DNA from: Fischerella muscicola SAG 1427-1 = PCC 73103
GTDB taxonomy: Bacteria; Cyanobacteriota; Cyanobacteriia; Cyanobacteriales; Nostocaceae
Assembly: GCF_000317245.1 (NCBI RefSeq)
Contig: NZ_AJLJ01000064.1
Span: 124,001-188,000, forward strand
Direction of reading: 5' to 3'
DNA length: 64,000 nucleotides
The notes under the pieces are model-generated. The model had not been told where the DNA came from and ran no database searches. It saw nothing but the letters and a program-made list of their open reading frames with translations. Positions 28,905 to 37,895 of this stretch are shown here, one piece after another. The first letter of the stretch is position 1. Each line of letters opens with the position of its first letter. The position numbers and the translations under genes were made by a program.

Positions 28905-29327
28905 ATGAAGCTATCGAAACTTGATTTAAGCAATGTAGTAGCGATCGCTCACTCTCAAGGACATTTACAGTTATTACTCGATCTCGGTCATGAGCTAGAG
29001 TTTATAGAAATTCCTGCACCCGTTGAAGCCTTTGAAGGACTGCAACATTTAAACGAGATTGTTGCAGAAGCTAAAGATTTACCTTCATATGAAGAATCAA
29101 TCCCAATGTTGCCAATTTATTCATCAATGGCAACAGCTGTCGGCTATAACGACGACAAAAATATTTTACAGGTTGAGTTTCACAACGGTGGAGTTTATCA
29201 ATATTCAGATATAGATCAAAATACTTGGCAAGATTTACAGCAGGCTGATTCTATTGGCAAATTTTTCAATGAAAATGTCAGAGGTAAATATCAGTATGAG
29301 CGTGTAAATGATGATTTTTACTGCTAA
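28905..29327 (+). CDS. KTSC domain protein
   Basis: 140 residues. The C-terminal 60 residues match the KTSC domain: SSMATAVGYNDDKNILQVEF, GGVYQYSDIDQNTW and FFNENVRGKYQYERV. This domain is found alone or fused to nucleic-acid enzymes and is thought to bind nucleic acid or protein. The N-terminal part (about 1-70) is not recognised. ATAGGAGAG sits about 10 bases upstream of ATG 28905. The tandem array 29440-29733 lies downstream. Confidence 0.85.
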   Translation: MKLSKLDLSNVVAIAHSQGHLQLLLDLGHELEFIEIPAPVEAFEGLQHLNEIVAEAKDLPSYEESIPMLPIYSSMATAVGYNDDKNILQVEFHNGGVYQYSDIDQNTWQDLQQADSIGKFFNENVRGKYQYERVNDDFYC

Positions 29328-30011
29328 TTACCTCGCTTAAACGTTCCTGGTGCTTCTGGCTAATTGCTAATAGCAAATTGCTATTGGTAATTAGCCTTTA
29401 CTTTATGAAGATGTTCTTAAATAAATCGTACAGACGGCTGCATTCACAATGTAAGCCGATATATTCGCAATACAGGTCGATACATTAACAATACAGGTCA
29501 ATGCATTCGCAATGCAGGTCGATACATTAACAATACAGGTCAATGCATTCGCAATGCAGGTTGATACATTCGCAATGCAGGTCAATACATTAACAATACA
29601 GGTCAATGCATTAACAATACAGGTCAATGCATTCGCAATGCAGGTTGATACATTCGCAATGCAGGTCAATACATTAACAATACAGGTCAATGCATTCGCA
29701 GTGCAGGTCAATGCATTCGCAGTGCAGGTCGATAAGCGATCGCGCAATAAATTTTGTCTCGAAAAACCTATAAAATCCTTAACGGTGAGGGATCAGACTC
29801 ACCATTCGCCAGCGGTATCCTTAGAGAAATCAGGTTTTTGATATTTATGTGTAGTATTAATTCCACCTCAAAAACTACACTTTCTTCACAAGTTTCTCAA
29901 ATTCTTTCTCTAAATTTAAAATTGAAGCCTATCTACCTCCGATCTCTGGTATCGCGATATCGACAATAAATTTAATCAACCGGATAATTACAAGCTGAGG
30001 GTTAAGAAATC
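29328..30011. other. Non-coding gap with 21-bp tandem array
   Basis: 684 bp. An inverted repeat near 29360-29397 (gctaattgctaatagcaaattgct and its partner) is followed by the 14-unit array, a HIP1 octamer near 29737, and 270 bp of spacer leading into the ComFB gene. Open frames inside the array exist on both strands only because 21 is a multiple of 3. Confidence 0.6.
29440..29733. repeat. 14 x 21-bp tandem repeat array
   Basis: Fourteen units of exactly 21 bp with no indel. Two main unit types: GCATTCGCAATGCAGGTCRAT and a variant with ACATTAACAATAC in place of the first 13 bases. In the first type GCATT-CGC-AATGC is a small dyad, so each unit has a 5-bp hairpin core or protein-sized half-sites two helical turns apart. 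No spacers, so not a CRISPR. Coding on either strand (heptapeptides such as MQVNTLT) is possible but has no start signal. Confidence 0.9.
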
Positions 30012-30368
30012 ATGTCTAAAACTATTTTTAATTTAACATTGCCAGTTGTAGTGAGCTGCATAGAGGATGTTCTCGAAACTTATCCCCATCATCCCTATCA
30101 GCAAGCTTTCTCGATTCCTGATCTTCGCCAAGAACTAATTGCTCATGTGCTTAGTCAAGTATCAAATTGCTATGTAGTTGGGGAAGAAGGTCAACAATCA
30201 TATGGAAACTTCCAATCTTTGATTTGTGCAATCAAAGATAAGTATTGCATAGAAGATTTAATCCGTCGTGGGATTGATAACATTATGTACAAACGGGAAA
30301 AACAGTTAAGTCTGCAAATTCCTGAAACAGCTGACGCTGGTTTAGCGCCTTCTCATTGGTTTGGTTAA
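30012..30368 (+). CDS. Late competence ComFB-family protein
   Basis: 118 residues. Pattern MSKTIFNLTLPVVVSCIEDVLE, YPHHPYQQAFSIPDLRQELIAHVLSQV matches the ComFB domain, which in cyanobacteria includes cyclic-di-nucleotide-binding proteins. The C-terminus (RGIDNIMYKREKQL) continues the family pattern. ATG 30012 follows gttaagaa with a weak ribosome-binding site. It stands alone between the 21-bp array and murF. Confidence 0.8.
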   Translation: MSKTIFNLTLPVVVSCIEDVLETYPHHPYQQAFSIPDLRQELIAHVLSQVSNCYVVGEEGQQSYGNFQSLICAIKDKYCIEDLIRRGIDNIMYKREKQLSLQIPETADAGLAPSHWFG

Positions 30369-30486
30369 GTTGAAACACCCAGATCAGAGGAATTTTTATC
30401 CAAAAAATTTACCCACTTTGACAAATGTAGTAGTAAACTACTAACCATTTACGACCAAAATTTTGGAAACCGAAAAACCTCTGACT

Positions 30487-31845
30487 ATGGCTTGTTTTGC
30501 CACCTTAAATCAACTAATTGATGTTCTTGCTGTCAAAAGAACTAATTTATCAGATGCAGCCTTAGCAAAATTCAGTCACGGAATACAAACAGATAGCCGT
30601 ATCCTCAAACCGGGTGAAGTTTTTTTGGCTTTACGCGGTGAAAAGTTTGATGGACACGAGTTTATACCAATGGCGATCGCTAAAGGTGCATTAGCAGCAA
30701 TTGTTGATTTTGAATACACAAACTCAGAATTTCCTATATTACAGCTTAAAGATACTCTCCAGGCTTATCAAAAAATTGGCAGATGGTGGCGCGATCGCTT
30801 TGATATCCCGGTAATTGGGGTGACAGGTTCTGTAGGTAAAACCACTACTAAAGAATTAATCGCCGCCGTTTTGGCTACTCAAGGAAAGATTCACAAAACT
30901 CATGCTAATTTCAACAACGAAATTGGTGTACCGAAAACTCTGTTGGAATTAACTACAGAACATGATTTCGCCGTTGTAGAAATGGCGATGCGTGGTAAAG
31001 GACAAATTGCCGAACTAACACAAATCGCACGTCCCACAATTGGTGTGATTACCAACGTCGGGACAGCACATATAGAATTACTCGGTTCAGAAGCAGCGAT
31101 CGCAGCAGCGAAGTGTGAGTTATTAGCAGAAATGCCCAAGGATAGTGTAGCAATTCTCAACTATGACAATCCCTTGTTAATGGAAGCAGCAGCAAAAGTT
31201 TGGCAAGGCAAAATCATCACTTTTGGCTTTACTGGCGGAGATATTCAAGGGGAGTTGATTGATCACGAAACTTTGGCAGTCGCAAATATGCAATTACCCC
31301 TACCAATGCCTGGTCGGCACATCGCCGCTAACTACATGGCAGCTTTGGCAGTGGCGCAAGTGCTGGGTATTAATTGGTCATGCCTGCAATCTGGAATCAC
31401 AGTAAATATGCCAACTGGGCGATCGCAACGGTTTGCCTTACCTAACGATGTGGTAATCTTAGATGAGACCTACAATGCTGCACCAGAAGCTATGGTAGCA
31501 GCGTTAAATTTATTAGCACAAACACCAGGTAAACGACGCATCGCTGTACTGGGTGCAATGAAAGAATTGGGAGAGCGATCGCGCCAATTGCATCAACGAG
31601 TCGGCGAAACTGTACAAAAATTGAACTTAGATGCTTTGTTGGTTTTGGTAGATGGACAAGACGCCGAAACTATAGTTAAGAGTGCTGAGGGTGTCCCTTG
31701 TGAATGTTTTACAACTCATGCAGATTTAGCAGCCAGATTGAAGACGTTAATGAAAGAAGGCGATCGTATTCTTTTTAAGGCAGCACATTCCGTTGGACTG
31801 GATCGGGTTGTTAGTCAATTGCGCGCAGAATTTTCCAATTCTTAG
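30487..31845 (+). CDS. murF: UDP-N-acetylmuramoyl-tripeptide--D-alanyl-D-alanine ligase
   Basis: 452 residues from ATG 30487; a TTG eight codons upstream is also in frame. MurF adds D-Ala-D-Ala to the UDP-MurNAc-tripeptide, the last cytoplasmic step of the peptidoglycan precursor. The ATP loop TGSVGKTTT is at about 113-121, then NNEIGVPKTLL, AVVEMAMRGKGQ (Mg/UDP region), and the C-terminal ligase domain with DETYNAAPEAM. Full length. A 33-bp palindrome 55 bp downstream may end the transcript. Confidence 0.95.
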   Translation: MACFATLNQLIDVLAVKRTNLSDAALAKFSHGIQTDSRILKPGEVFLALRGEKFDGHEFIPMAIAKGALAAIVDFEYTNSEFPILQLKDTLQAYQKIGRWWRDRFDIPVIGVTGSVGKTTTKELIAAVLATQGKIHKTHANFNNEIGVPKTLLELTTEHDFAVVEMAMRGKGQIAELTQIARPTIGVITNVGTAHIELLGSEAAIAAAKCELLAEMPKDSVAILNYDNPLLMEAAAKVWQGKIITFGFTGGDIQGELIDHETLAVANMQLPLPMPGRHIAANYMAALAVAQVLGINWSCLQSGITVNMPTGRSQRFALPNDVVILDETYNAAPEAMVAALNLLAQTPGKRRIAVLGAMKELGERSRQLHQRVGETVQKLNLDALLVLVDGQDAETIVKSAEGVPCECFTTHADLAARLKTLMKEGDRILFKAAHSVGLDRVVSQLRAEFSNS

Positions 31846-32213
31846 ACCGTTTCACAAAAATCTTGATACATTAGCATTCCTAAATCATTCGTGAATAACA
31901 AGATCCCCGACTTCTGTTGAGAAGTCGGGGATCTAAGCTCTGCGATTCTCACAAATCATATAGGATTGCTATATATCTGAAGTTAGATGGTATTTTTTGA
32001 AAAAAATTCTATTATTAATATTTGCATAATATTATGCTAGCAAATTTTCAATAATAATTATCGCTTAGATTTGAGCAATAATTAAGTTTATCAGTTTAAA
32101 TGCGTGAAGATAATATATACAATTTAATCATAACAATTAAAGATTAAAAGTGAATGTAGCGTGAAAAAATATAAAATTTTAATTCTCTTTTTTCTAAAAA
32201 ATAAAGCTGTAAT
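31846..32213. other. Non-coding gap
   Basis: 368 bp. Contains the palindrome 31901-31934 and then a very AT-rich stretch (about 31985-32205) that should hold the promoter of the HMA-domain gene. No ORF supported. Confidence 0.5.
31901..31934. repeat. Dispersed 34-bp palindrome downstream of murF
   Basis: Perfect 15-bp arms AGATCCCCGACTTCT / AGAAGTCGGGGATCT with a 4-nt loop (gttg). Same arms as 21033-21065, different loop. Position suggests a role as a transcript end, but no T-run follows. Confidence 0.85.
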
Positions 32214-32843
32214 ATGACTGATAAAAAATGGTCTAATTGTCACAAAAGTTCTATTCTTAATACATCTAAACGTTCTCGGCAGAAAAACTCTAACTTATCT
32301 AAGAATGCAGCGCCACGCGAAAATATCTCTTATAAAATTGCTCATGTAATTCCTGGACGTATCCGTTTTCATATTCCTCGACTTGGTAAAGATTCTGAAT
32401 ATGCTGAGAAACTCAAGTCGGTGATCCAATCGACTCCCAACATTACTGATGTCCGTGTTAATCCAGCAGCCGCATCAATTGTGATCAAGTATCAACCAGG
32501 TACAATTTCAGATCAAGAAATGCGATCGCATCTGGTGAATCTAATTCAGACTGCCCCAAATATAGTCGTACCACAGCAAGGAACTGCACAAACATTTGTG
32601 GAGGCAATTTTCGATGCTTTTGTCAATTTAATTGACAGTATACGTAACATTAATAAGGCACGTAGTGCCGTTGTGCATCAGCCTCCCAAGACGAACACTG
32701 TAGAGCGAATGCTTTCGACAGCGAAAAAGATGATAAATTGGCTAAAATCAGCCATAATATTTACTTTACCTAAGCGATCGCCTGTTGCAAATTCTACCTT
32801 TTTCCCAGAAAATAGAGCGATCGCTAAGAGGGCAATGGGGTGA
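32214..32843 (+). CDS. HMA-like domain protein
   Basis: 209 residues. The middle (about 40-120) has a heavy-metal-associated-like ferredoxin fold: YKIAHVIPGRIRFHIPRLG, VRVNPAAASIVIKYQPG. The CxxC metal motif is absent, so metal binding is doubtful. Such domains occur at the N-terminus of some P-type ATPases and in stand-alone cyanobacterial proteins. The C-terminal 80 residues include a hydrophobic stretch (about 172-186) and are not recognised. It is not next to an ATPase gene. Confidence 0.65.
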   Translation: MTDKKWSNCHKSSILNTSKRSRQKNSNLSKNAAPRENISYKIAHVIPGRIRFHIPRLGKDSEYAEKLKSVIQSTPNITDVRVNPAAASIVIKYQPGTISDQEMRSHLVNLIQTAPNIVVPQQGTAQTFVEAIFDAFVNLIDSIRNINKARSAVVHQPPKTNTVERMLSTAKKMINWLKSAIIFTLPKRSPVANSTFFPENRAIAKRAMG

Positions 32844-33023
32844 TCAGGTAGTCCAATGAAAATAGGACTCTTCCTACACACCTATACCCTTACACCCACT
32901 TTCAAGAACGACTTTGGATAAATTTTTAAGTCAATTTTGTGTAGAATTTAACAACCAAATATAGTTAAGAGTTATGAATAGCAAGTAATATTCCTGAACT
33001 CCTAACTATTAACTCCTAATTTT

Positions 33024-33608
33024 ATGAGCAGTATCTATCCACCTTTAGAAACCCAACGTTTCATCCTTCGAGACTTTGTAGAATCAGATTGGCAAGCAGT
33101 ACATGCATACGCTTGTAACCCAGAAGTTGTTCGGTATTTGCCCTTCGGCCCCAATAGCGAAGAAGATACTAAAAACTATTTACATACAGAGATTAAAAGC
33201 CGACGGAAGAAAGTACGTGATCATTTTACATTTGCGATCGCATTAAAATCAGATAAACAAGTCATCGGCTCGTGTCGCATTTCCATAAGCGATCGCAATA
33301 AACAAGAAGCTTCGATTGGATACTGTTTGGCTAAGGAATTTTGGGGACAAGGTTATGGAACAGAAGTGGCACGGAAGTTATTAGAGTTTGGTTTTAAGCA
33401 ACTAAGTTTACATCGGGTTTTTGCTTTGTGTCATCCCAAAAATAAAGCTTCGATGCGAGTGTTGATTAAAGTTGGGATGCGACAGGAGGGTTATCTGCGA
33501 GAGTACGAATGGAGTAGAGGAGAATGGCAAGACAGGTTACTATTTGCCATGTTGGATCGGGAGATGATGCAGATGCAATTGCTGAATATTGAACTGGAAA
33601 AAGTATAG
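33024..33608 (+). CDS. GNAT acetyltransferase (RimJ/RimL type)
   Basis: 194 residues. N-terminal LETQRFILRDFVESDW, GYCLAKEFWGQGYGTEVARKLLEFGF (acetyl-CoA loop Q-G-x-G) and HRVFALCHPKNKASMRVLIKVGMRQEG match the RimJ/RimL branch, whose members acetylate ribosomal proteins or small molecules. Target unknown. ATG 33024 follows a heptamer-type spacer (taactcctaa repeats). No operon partner. Confidence 0.88.
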   Translation: MSSIYPPLETQRFILRDFVESDWQAVHAYACNPEVVRYLPFGPNSEEDTKNYLHTEIKSRRKKVRDHFTFAIALKSDKQVIGSCRISISDRNKQEASIGYCLAKEFWGQGYGTEVARKLLEFGFKQLSLHRVFALCHPKNKASMRVLIKVGMRQEGYLREYEWSRGEWQDRLLFAMLDREMMQMQLLNIELEKV

Positions 33609-33689
33609 AGCGCGCTAACTGTAATAAAAGCTCATCATGTTAATCTTGGTGAAATCTGCTCCTTAAGATGGCAAGGTGAGACATTTCAA

Positions 33690-35528
33690 TTAAGGCATCT
33701 CACCCCTAAGTTTTTCAGCTTGCGAATAAGAACTGTTTGCTTCTTGTTGCTTACCTAGTCCTTTCAAAATTTCTCCTCGAATATCCCAAATATCTGGATC
33801 TTTTGGTTGCAAAGTTTTAGCTTTATCAATAGCAACTAACGCTTCTTGATAGCGTTTCATTTCTAACAATGCTAATGCTTTACCTATCCATGCCGGATGA
33901 AAATCTTCTTTGATTGCAATTGTTTGATCAAAGGCTTTAATAGCTTCTTCGTGATTTCTTAAGGTTTGTGTGAGTAAAATTCCTTGGTTAAACCAAACTA
34001 AATAATCTTGGGGACGTACTTTACTAGCTTGTTTAAAAGCAAAAAGAGCTTCACTAGGTTTTCCTAATACATTTAAGGCGTTGCCTTTACCAATTAACGC
34101 TTCATAATAATTATTATCTATGTTTAGTGCTTTTTCGTATGAATCCAGTGCATCCTGTGGACGATTTAATTTAAGTAATATTGAACCTCTATCAGTCCAA
34201 TAGATTGGATTATTGTTTTTAGTTCTGAGAATATCATCATAAGTTGAAAGAGCTTCTTGAAAGTATTCTTTTGCAGCTTGTTTTCCTTGCGATTGTTCAA
34301 TCGCAAAGCCAATCTCTTGCCAAATTATGGGATCATCAGGTCGAATTTGCTTTAGTTGTTCCAAATACTGCAACGCTTCTTGTTTTTTCCCAGTTGCTAA
34401 TAGAGATAAACTTTTCCCACTCAAAGCTTCTGGATTATTCTCATCAAGTTTTAAAGCTTTTTCATAAATATCTAAAGTCTCTTGATAATTTTGTTGTTTA
34501 TATAAAACTTTGCCTTTATTAATTAAAATTTTAACTAAAAGTTTTTGGTCTTTTGGTTGCAAAAAAATTGCTCTATTATAAGATTGTAAGGCGGCAAATT
34601 CTCGTCCTAAAAGAAACAAAGCATCGCCTCGGCCTTTCCAAACTTCGGGAGAGTTGGGTTGAAGTTGTTTGAGAGAGTTAAATTTATCTAGAGCAGCTTC
34701 TCCTTGGCGTTCATCAAGCAGCTTATTAGCTTCATGTAAATAAGAGATAGGTCTTATAAATGGACTAAATAATTCTATGACAAGTACTACTATTGTTAAT
34801 AAAATTACAACAATAAAAAATTTTTTGTGTTTTAATTTTGCCGGATTTATATATTTTTCATTTACCCATATATCACTTACTATTTCTGATTGTAACTTGG
34901 TATAAATCTGTATATCTTCCTGATTCTCATGAGCAATCTTTTCCATTTCACGAGCATAAATTAGAAGTGGTTGGAAGTTAGCTAAAGGCTCTGCAAATGT
35001 TTCTGTTAATGATGACAGTCGCAGCAGTTCTGCTGTATGTTGCTGATCCAATTTCAAGAATGCCAATGTTAGTTCACGAACTGCTTCACTAGGTTGGGTA
35101 TATGCTAAAGCTGTCCACCTTTGAGCCTGGGCAAAATCACGCACATCTGGATCATCACTGTGAACATACTGCCGTATATAGTCAAGTAAAAAATTCGACA
35201 GTTCATTAATCCGTTGTTTACTGAACTTTTGATTTTCTTTTAAGCGACTTAGCAATGTATTTCGTACTACCTGATCCATCTCATAGAGTTCATATCCAAC
35301 TTCATTGCACAAACTGGAAAGCAACAAATCAGCTACGGCTATCCAAGGAATGTTTAATACTTCACTGTGAATATCGCGTTGGAAATAAGCCCACAGATGA
35401 TATAACAAATCCGGTGTGAGTGCTAAAGGAAAAGCAGCGTGATACGCCAGATACAAGTGTGCTTTTCCAAAGCGTTTTTCAAAAGAGTCAATGCGTTGGT
35501 TTGCAACTTCAGGCTTAACTTTGCTCAT
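33690..35528 (-). CDS. Membrane-anchored TPR protein (vWA-MoxR operon)
   Basis: 612 residues. The N-terminal 230 residues are helical and not recognised. One transmembrane segment lies at about 237-255 (FFIVVILLTIVVLVIELF). From about 262 to 605 are about ten TPR units (for example YYEALIGKGNALNVLGKPSE, WTDRGSILLKLNRPQDA). Its ATG overlaps the vWA stop (ATGA), so translation is coupled. Last gene of the four-gene operon. The layout suggests a membrane scaffold that reads or recruits partners for the ATPase/vWA pair. A role in defence or signalling is inference. Confidence 0.8.
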   Translation of the reverse strand: MSKVKPEVANQRIDSFEKRFGKAHLYLAYHAAFPLALTPDLLYHLWAYFQRDIHSEVLNIPWIAVADLLLSSLCNEVGYELYEMDQVVRNTLLSRLKENQKFSKQRINELSNFLLDYIRQYVHSDDPDVRDFAQAQRWTALAYTQPSEAVRELTLAFLKLDQQHTAELLRLSSLTETFAEPLANFQPLLIYAREMEKIAHENQEDIQIYTKLQSEIVSDIWVNEKYINPAKLKHKKFFIVVILLTIVVLVIELFSPFIRPISYLHEANKLLDERQGEAALDKFNSLKQLQPNSPEVWKGRGDALFLLGREFAALQSYNRAIFLQPKDQKLLVKILINKGKVLYKQQNYQETLDIYEKALKLDENNPEALSGKSLSLLATGKKQEALQYLEQLKQIRPDDPIIWQEIGFAIEQSQGKQAAKEYFQEALSTYDDILRTKNNNPIYWTDRGSILLKLNRPQDALDSYEKALNIDNNYYEALIGKGNALNVLGKPSEALFAFKQASKVRPQDYLVWFNQGILLTQTLRNHEEAIKAFDQTIAIKEDFHPAWIGKALALLEMKRYQEALVAIDKAKTLQPKDPDIWDIRGEILKGLGKQQEANSSYSQAEKLRGEMP

Positions 35529-36955
35529 TTTTTACGCCCCTCAAAGTTAGTAGGACGTCCGCGCAGCACACTAATAGCATCCTGCACACCCCGACGGTTA
35601 ATTTCAAACATGGGTATCAAATGAGCAATATTACCTCCTGTTGTCCCAGCCCAACGCTCTCTTGGCATAGGATTAAGCCAAGCAACGTAACGCACCCGCA
35701 TTTTCAGCTTGCCAAGAAATTCCTTAGTTAATTCGTACCGTTCTTTGTTATAGCCACCACGAGCAGCACCAGCATCACTAAAAATCAGTACAGCTGTGTG
35801 GTTAGAGCAAATATTAGTAACAATATCAGTGACTAACTCCGCTTCTTGATGATTGGGATCGTGATAAAGATATTCGGTAGGACAATTATGAAAGTAGTAA
35901 ATCCCTGCTTTACCTAAACGGCCCCCACGTAAAGCTGTTTCTGCTAAACGGCTTGATAGTGCGTGAAACGGAACCATTGAGCCATCTTGGTCAATCAGTA
36001 AAAGCATTTCTGCCCGATTTACCCGTCGTGGAATCAAGACAGGTTCAAGCAGTAGTCCTTGGCGTCCGATCTGATTGATAGTTGCTTGCAAATCCAACTC
36101 TGTTGCAGAACCCTGACGTATTGGACGTCGCAAATAACGCCAAATCTGTTTCATTTGCCGCTCGGTTATAGGAAAATGCTCGGTTGTCAGGATAAAGTGA
36201 CTGTTTAAAATGTCTTCATTTTTGCTAGTAGCTTGCAACACTGCTTTAGCGACTTGTACCTCATCTTCAATTGTCTGTGTCAACTCTGAAGGTAAATGAG
36301 AAACTTGTAAACTCGAAGTTGTTTCAAGAGAAATGGTACTTTGACTAATGCGTTGTTTAGTATTCCGGTGCGATATTGCTCGGAAAACAACATATCCACC
36401 ACTCAAGCCGATAATAGGTAGTAAAGTCCGAAAAACCCAATTAGGTTGGTTGCTATTTTGGTTCAACTTTACCTCTTGTTCGACATTAGGTAATGGTGAT
36501 AACTGTGGTGGACTTATGGTTTGGGTTTGATCTGATTCTTTTGAACTATTGGCAAAACCAAAAACAATCCCAACTCCTAAAATTCCCATCAATATATACC
36601 GAGTTAGTTGAGAAATTTGACGCTGTTTATATGGTTTAGCCCATGTTTTTGAAGTTGAAACTACAACCTCACTGGCCATTACTTCTTCAAATTGATACTC
36701 AAATAGCCGTCTCTCCTCAACAGATTTCACCCACAATGTCTGACACAATCGTTTCAAAGCAGCTTTGTCACTAATCCCAAAACCAGCTTGCAAAGACCGT
36801 AAAACTAATTGATACTCGTCAATCCCTAGTAGTAAACCAGCTTCGCGCAGCCTTGTAAAAAGTTCCAACAGGGGTAGTTCGTAGTCAGACGCGGAGAGTA
36901 TTTTATTGACATTCCCCGCGTCTCGGTGTCTCTGTTTCCCCGTGTCCTTGCTCAT
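35525..36955 (-). CDS. Membrane vWA-domain protein (vWA-MoxR operon)
   Basis: 476 residues from ATG 36955, with GGGG eight bases upstream; a GTG at 36970 would add five. An N-terminal helical domain (LPLLELFTRLREAGLLLGID) resembles the one found in vWA partners of MoxR. Two hydrophobic segments follow, at about 120-136 and 177-193. The vWA fold starts about residue 312 with LLLIDQDGS: the MIDAS motif DxSxS reads DxDxS. The later acidic motif FSDAGAARGG is present. vWA proteins pair with MoxR ATPases to remodel metal-dependent or signalling complexes. The first 20 residues come partly from spacer-type repeat DNA. Confidence 0.8.
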   Translation of the reverse strand: MSKDTGKQRHRDAGNVNKILSASDYELPLLELFTRLREAGLLLGIDEYQLVLRSLQAGFGISDKAALKRLCQTLWVKSVEERRLFEYQFEEVMASEVVVSTSKTWAKPYKQRQISQLTRYILMGILGVGIVFGFANSSKESDQTQTISPPQLSPLPNVEQEVKLNQNSNQPNWVFRTLLPIIGLSGGYVVFRAISHRNTKQRISQSTISLETTSSLQVSHLPSELTQTIEDEVQVAKAVLQATSKNEDILNSHFILTTEHFPITERQMKQIWRYLRRPIRQGSATELDLQATINQIGRQGLLLEPVLIPRRVNRAEMLLLIDQDGSMVPFHALSSRLAETALRGGRLGKAGIYYFHNCPTEYLYHDPNHQEAELVTDIVTNICSNHTAVLIFSDAGAARGGYNKERYELTKEFLGKLKMRVRYVAWLNPMPRERWAGTTGGNIAHLIPMFEINRRGVQDAISVLRGRPTNFEGRKK

Positions 36956-36956
36956 A

Positions 36957-37895
36957 TCATCCCCGTCCACGGCTCTTTTTCAAATAACGCACATGGTCTT
37001 CCCAACTTTTCAACAATACGCCAGCATAAGGCAATTTACCATCCAGTTTTGCCAACACCTCATCTTCTGGATACCGACGCAGAACGCGAAACCAATCAAT
37101 TAATTCACTAGTACTAACTTTCTTTCCAGCCTCACCTTTATCTTTGCCCATGTCTTCCCGCAATACAAGAAAGCGAGCCACAGCTTTCTTTACCAATTCC
37201 TGCGGTGCATCTGGAAATTGAGCATTAATAATTTCTATTAGGCGTTGAGTACTAGGAAATTCAACGTAGTGAAACAAACATCGCCGCAAAAAAGCATCCG
37301 GTAAATCTTTCTCGTCGTTGCTAGTAATAAAAACTATCGGTGATGCTTTAGCTGGAATTTCCTGTTCTGTTTCTTCAACAACAAACCTCTGCTCATCCAG
37401 TTCCAAAAGTAAGTCATTCGGAAAATCAATATCAGCTTTATCAATTTCGTCTATTAATACTACTGTTCGCTGTTCGTTCTGAAAAGCGCGTCCCAATGGC
37501 CCCCACTGGACATAGGTAGCGCGATCGCTAATCCTGGGAATATCCTCATCTTTAATAATGCGACCTGTTGCGGCTAATTGGGCATCTCTTAACCGACTCA
37601 CCGCATCATAAGTATAAAGTCCATCTTTTGCTCTCGTGGTAGACTTAATATACCAAGCTTCAAAGGGTAGACCAAGTTCGTAAGCCACAGCACGCGCCAA
37701 CCGTGTTTTACCGCATCCTGGCTCACCTTTTAGTAATAGTGGTCGTTCTAAGTAAATAGCCAAGTTAACTGCTTCGACCAATTCTGCATAGGGTAAATAA
37801 GGATACAAAAGTTGTCCCTTGGCGTCTCGTTCTCCTAACTGGGGCTGCACTTGGCCAGTATATTCAAATTGGTTGTAACTTACAGTTTTAGCCAT
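36957..37895 (-). CDS. MoxR-family AAA+ ATPase
   Basis: 312 residues. Walker A GEPGCGKTRLA, Walker B VVLIDEIDKAD, sensor 1 VFITSNDEKDLPDAFLRRC, and the MoxR-type insertion KSTTRAKDGLYTYDAVSRL. MoxR ATPases act as chaperones for vWA partners. It overlaps the upstream iSTAND-like gene by 16 bp, and its stop abuts the vWA start, so all four genes are translated together. C-terminal lid WFRVLRRYPEDEV is complete. Confidence 0.92.
   Translation of the reverse strand: MAKTVSYNQFEYTGQVQPQLGERDAKGQLLYPYLPYAELVEAVNLAIYLERPLLLKGEPGCGKTRLARAVAYELGLPFEAWYIKSTTRAKDGLYTYDAVSRLRDAQLAATGRIIKDEDIPRISDRATYVQWGPLGRAFQNEQRTVVLIDEIDKADIDFPNDLLLELDEQRFVVEETEQEIPAKASPIVFITSNDEKDLPDAFLRRCLFHYVEFPSTQRLIEIINAQFPDAPQELVKKAVARFLVLREDMGKDKGEAGKKVSTSELIDWFRVLRRYPEDEVLAKLDGKLPYAGVLLKSWEDHVRYLKKSRGRG

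Noticed and set aside
29440-29733. CRISPR array
   Set aside because: Units are contiguous with no unique spacers and no cas genes nearby.
29403-29747. Heptapeptide-repeat ORFs on both strands of the tandem array (for example 29512-29841 plus strand)
   Set aside because: Open only because the 21-bp period is a multiple of 3. There is no ribosome-binding site, and the plus frame is already open before its ATG without a better start.
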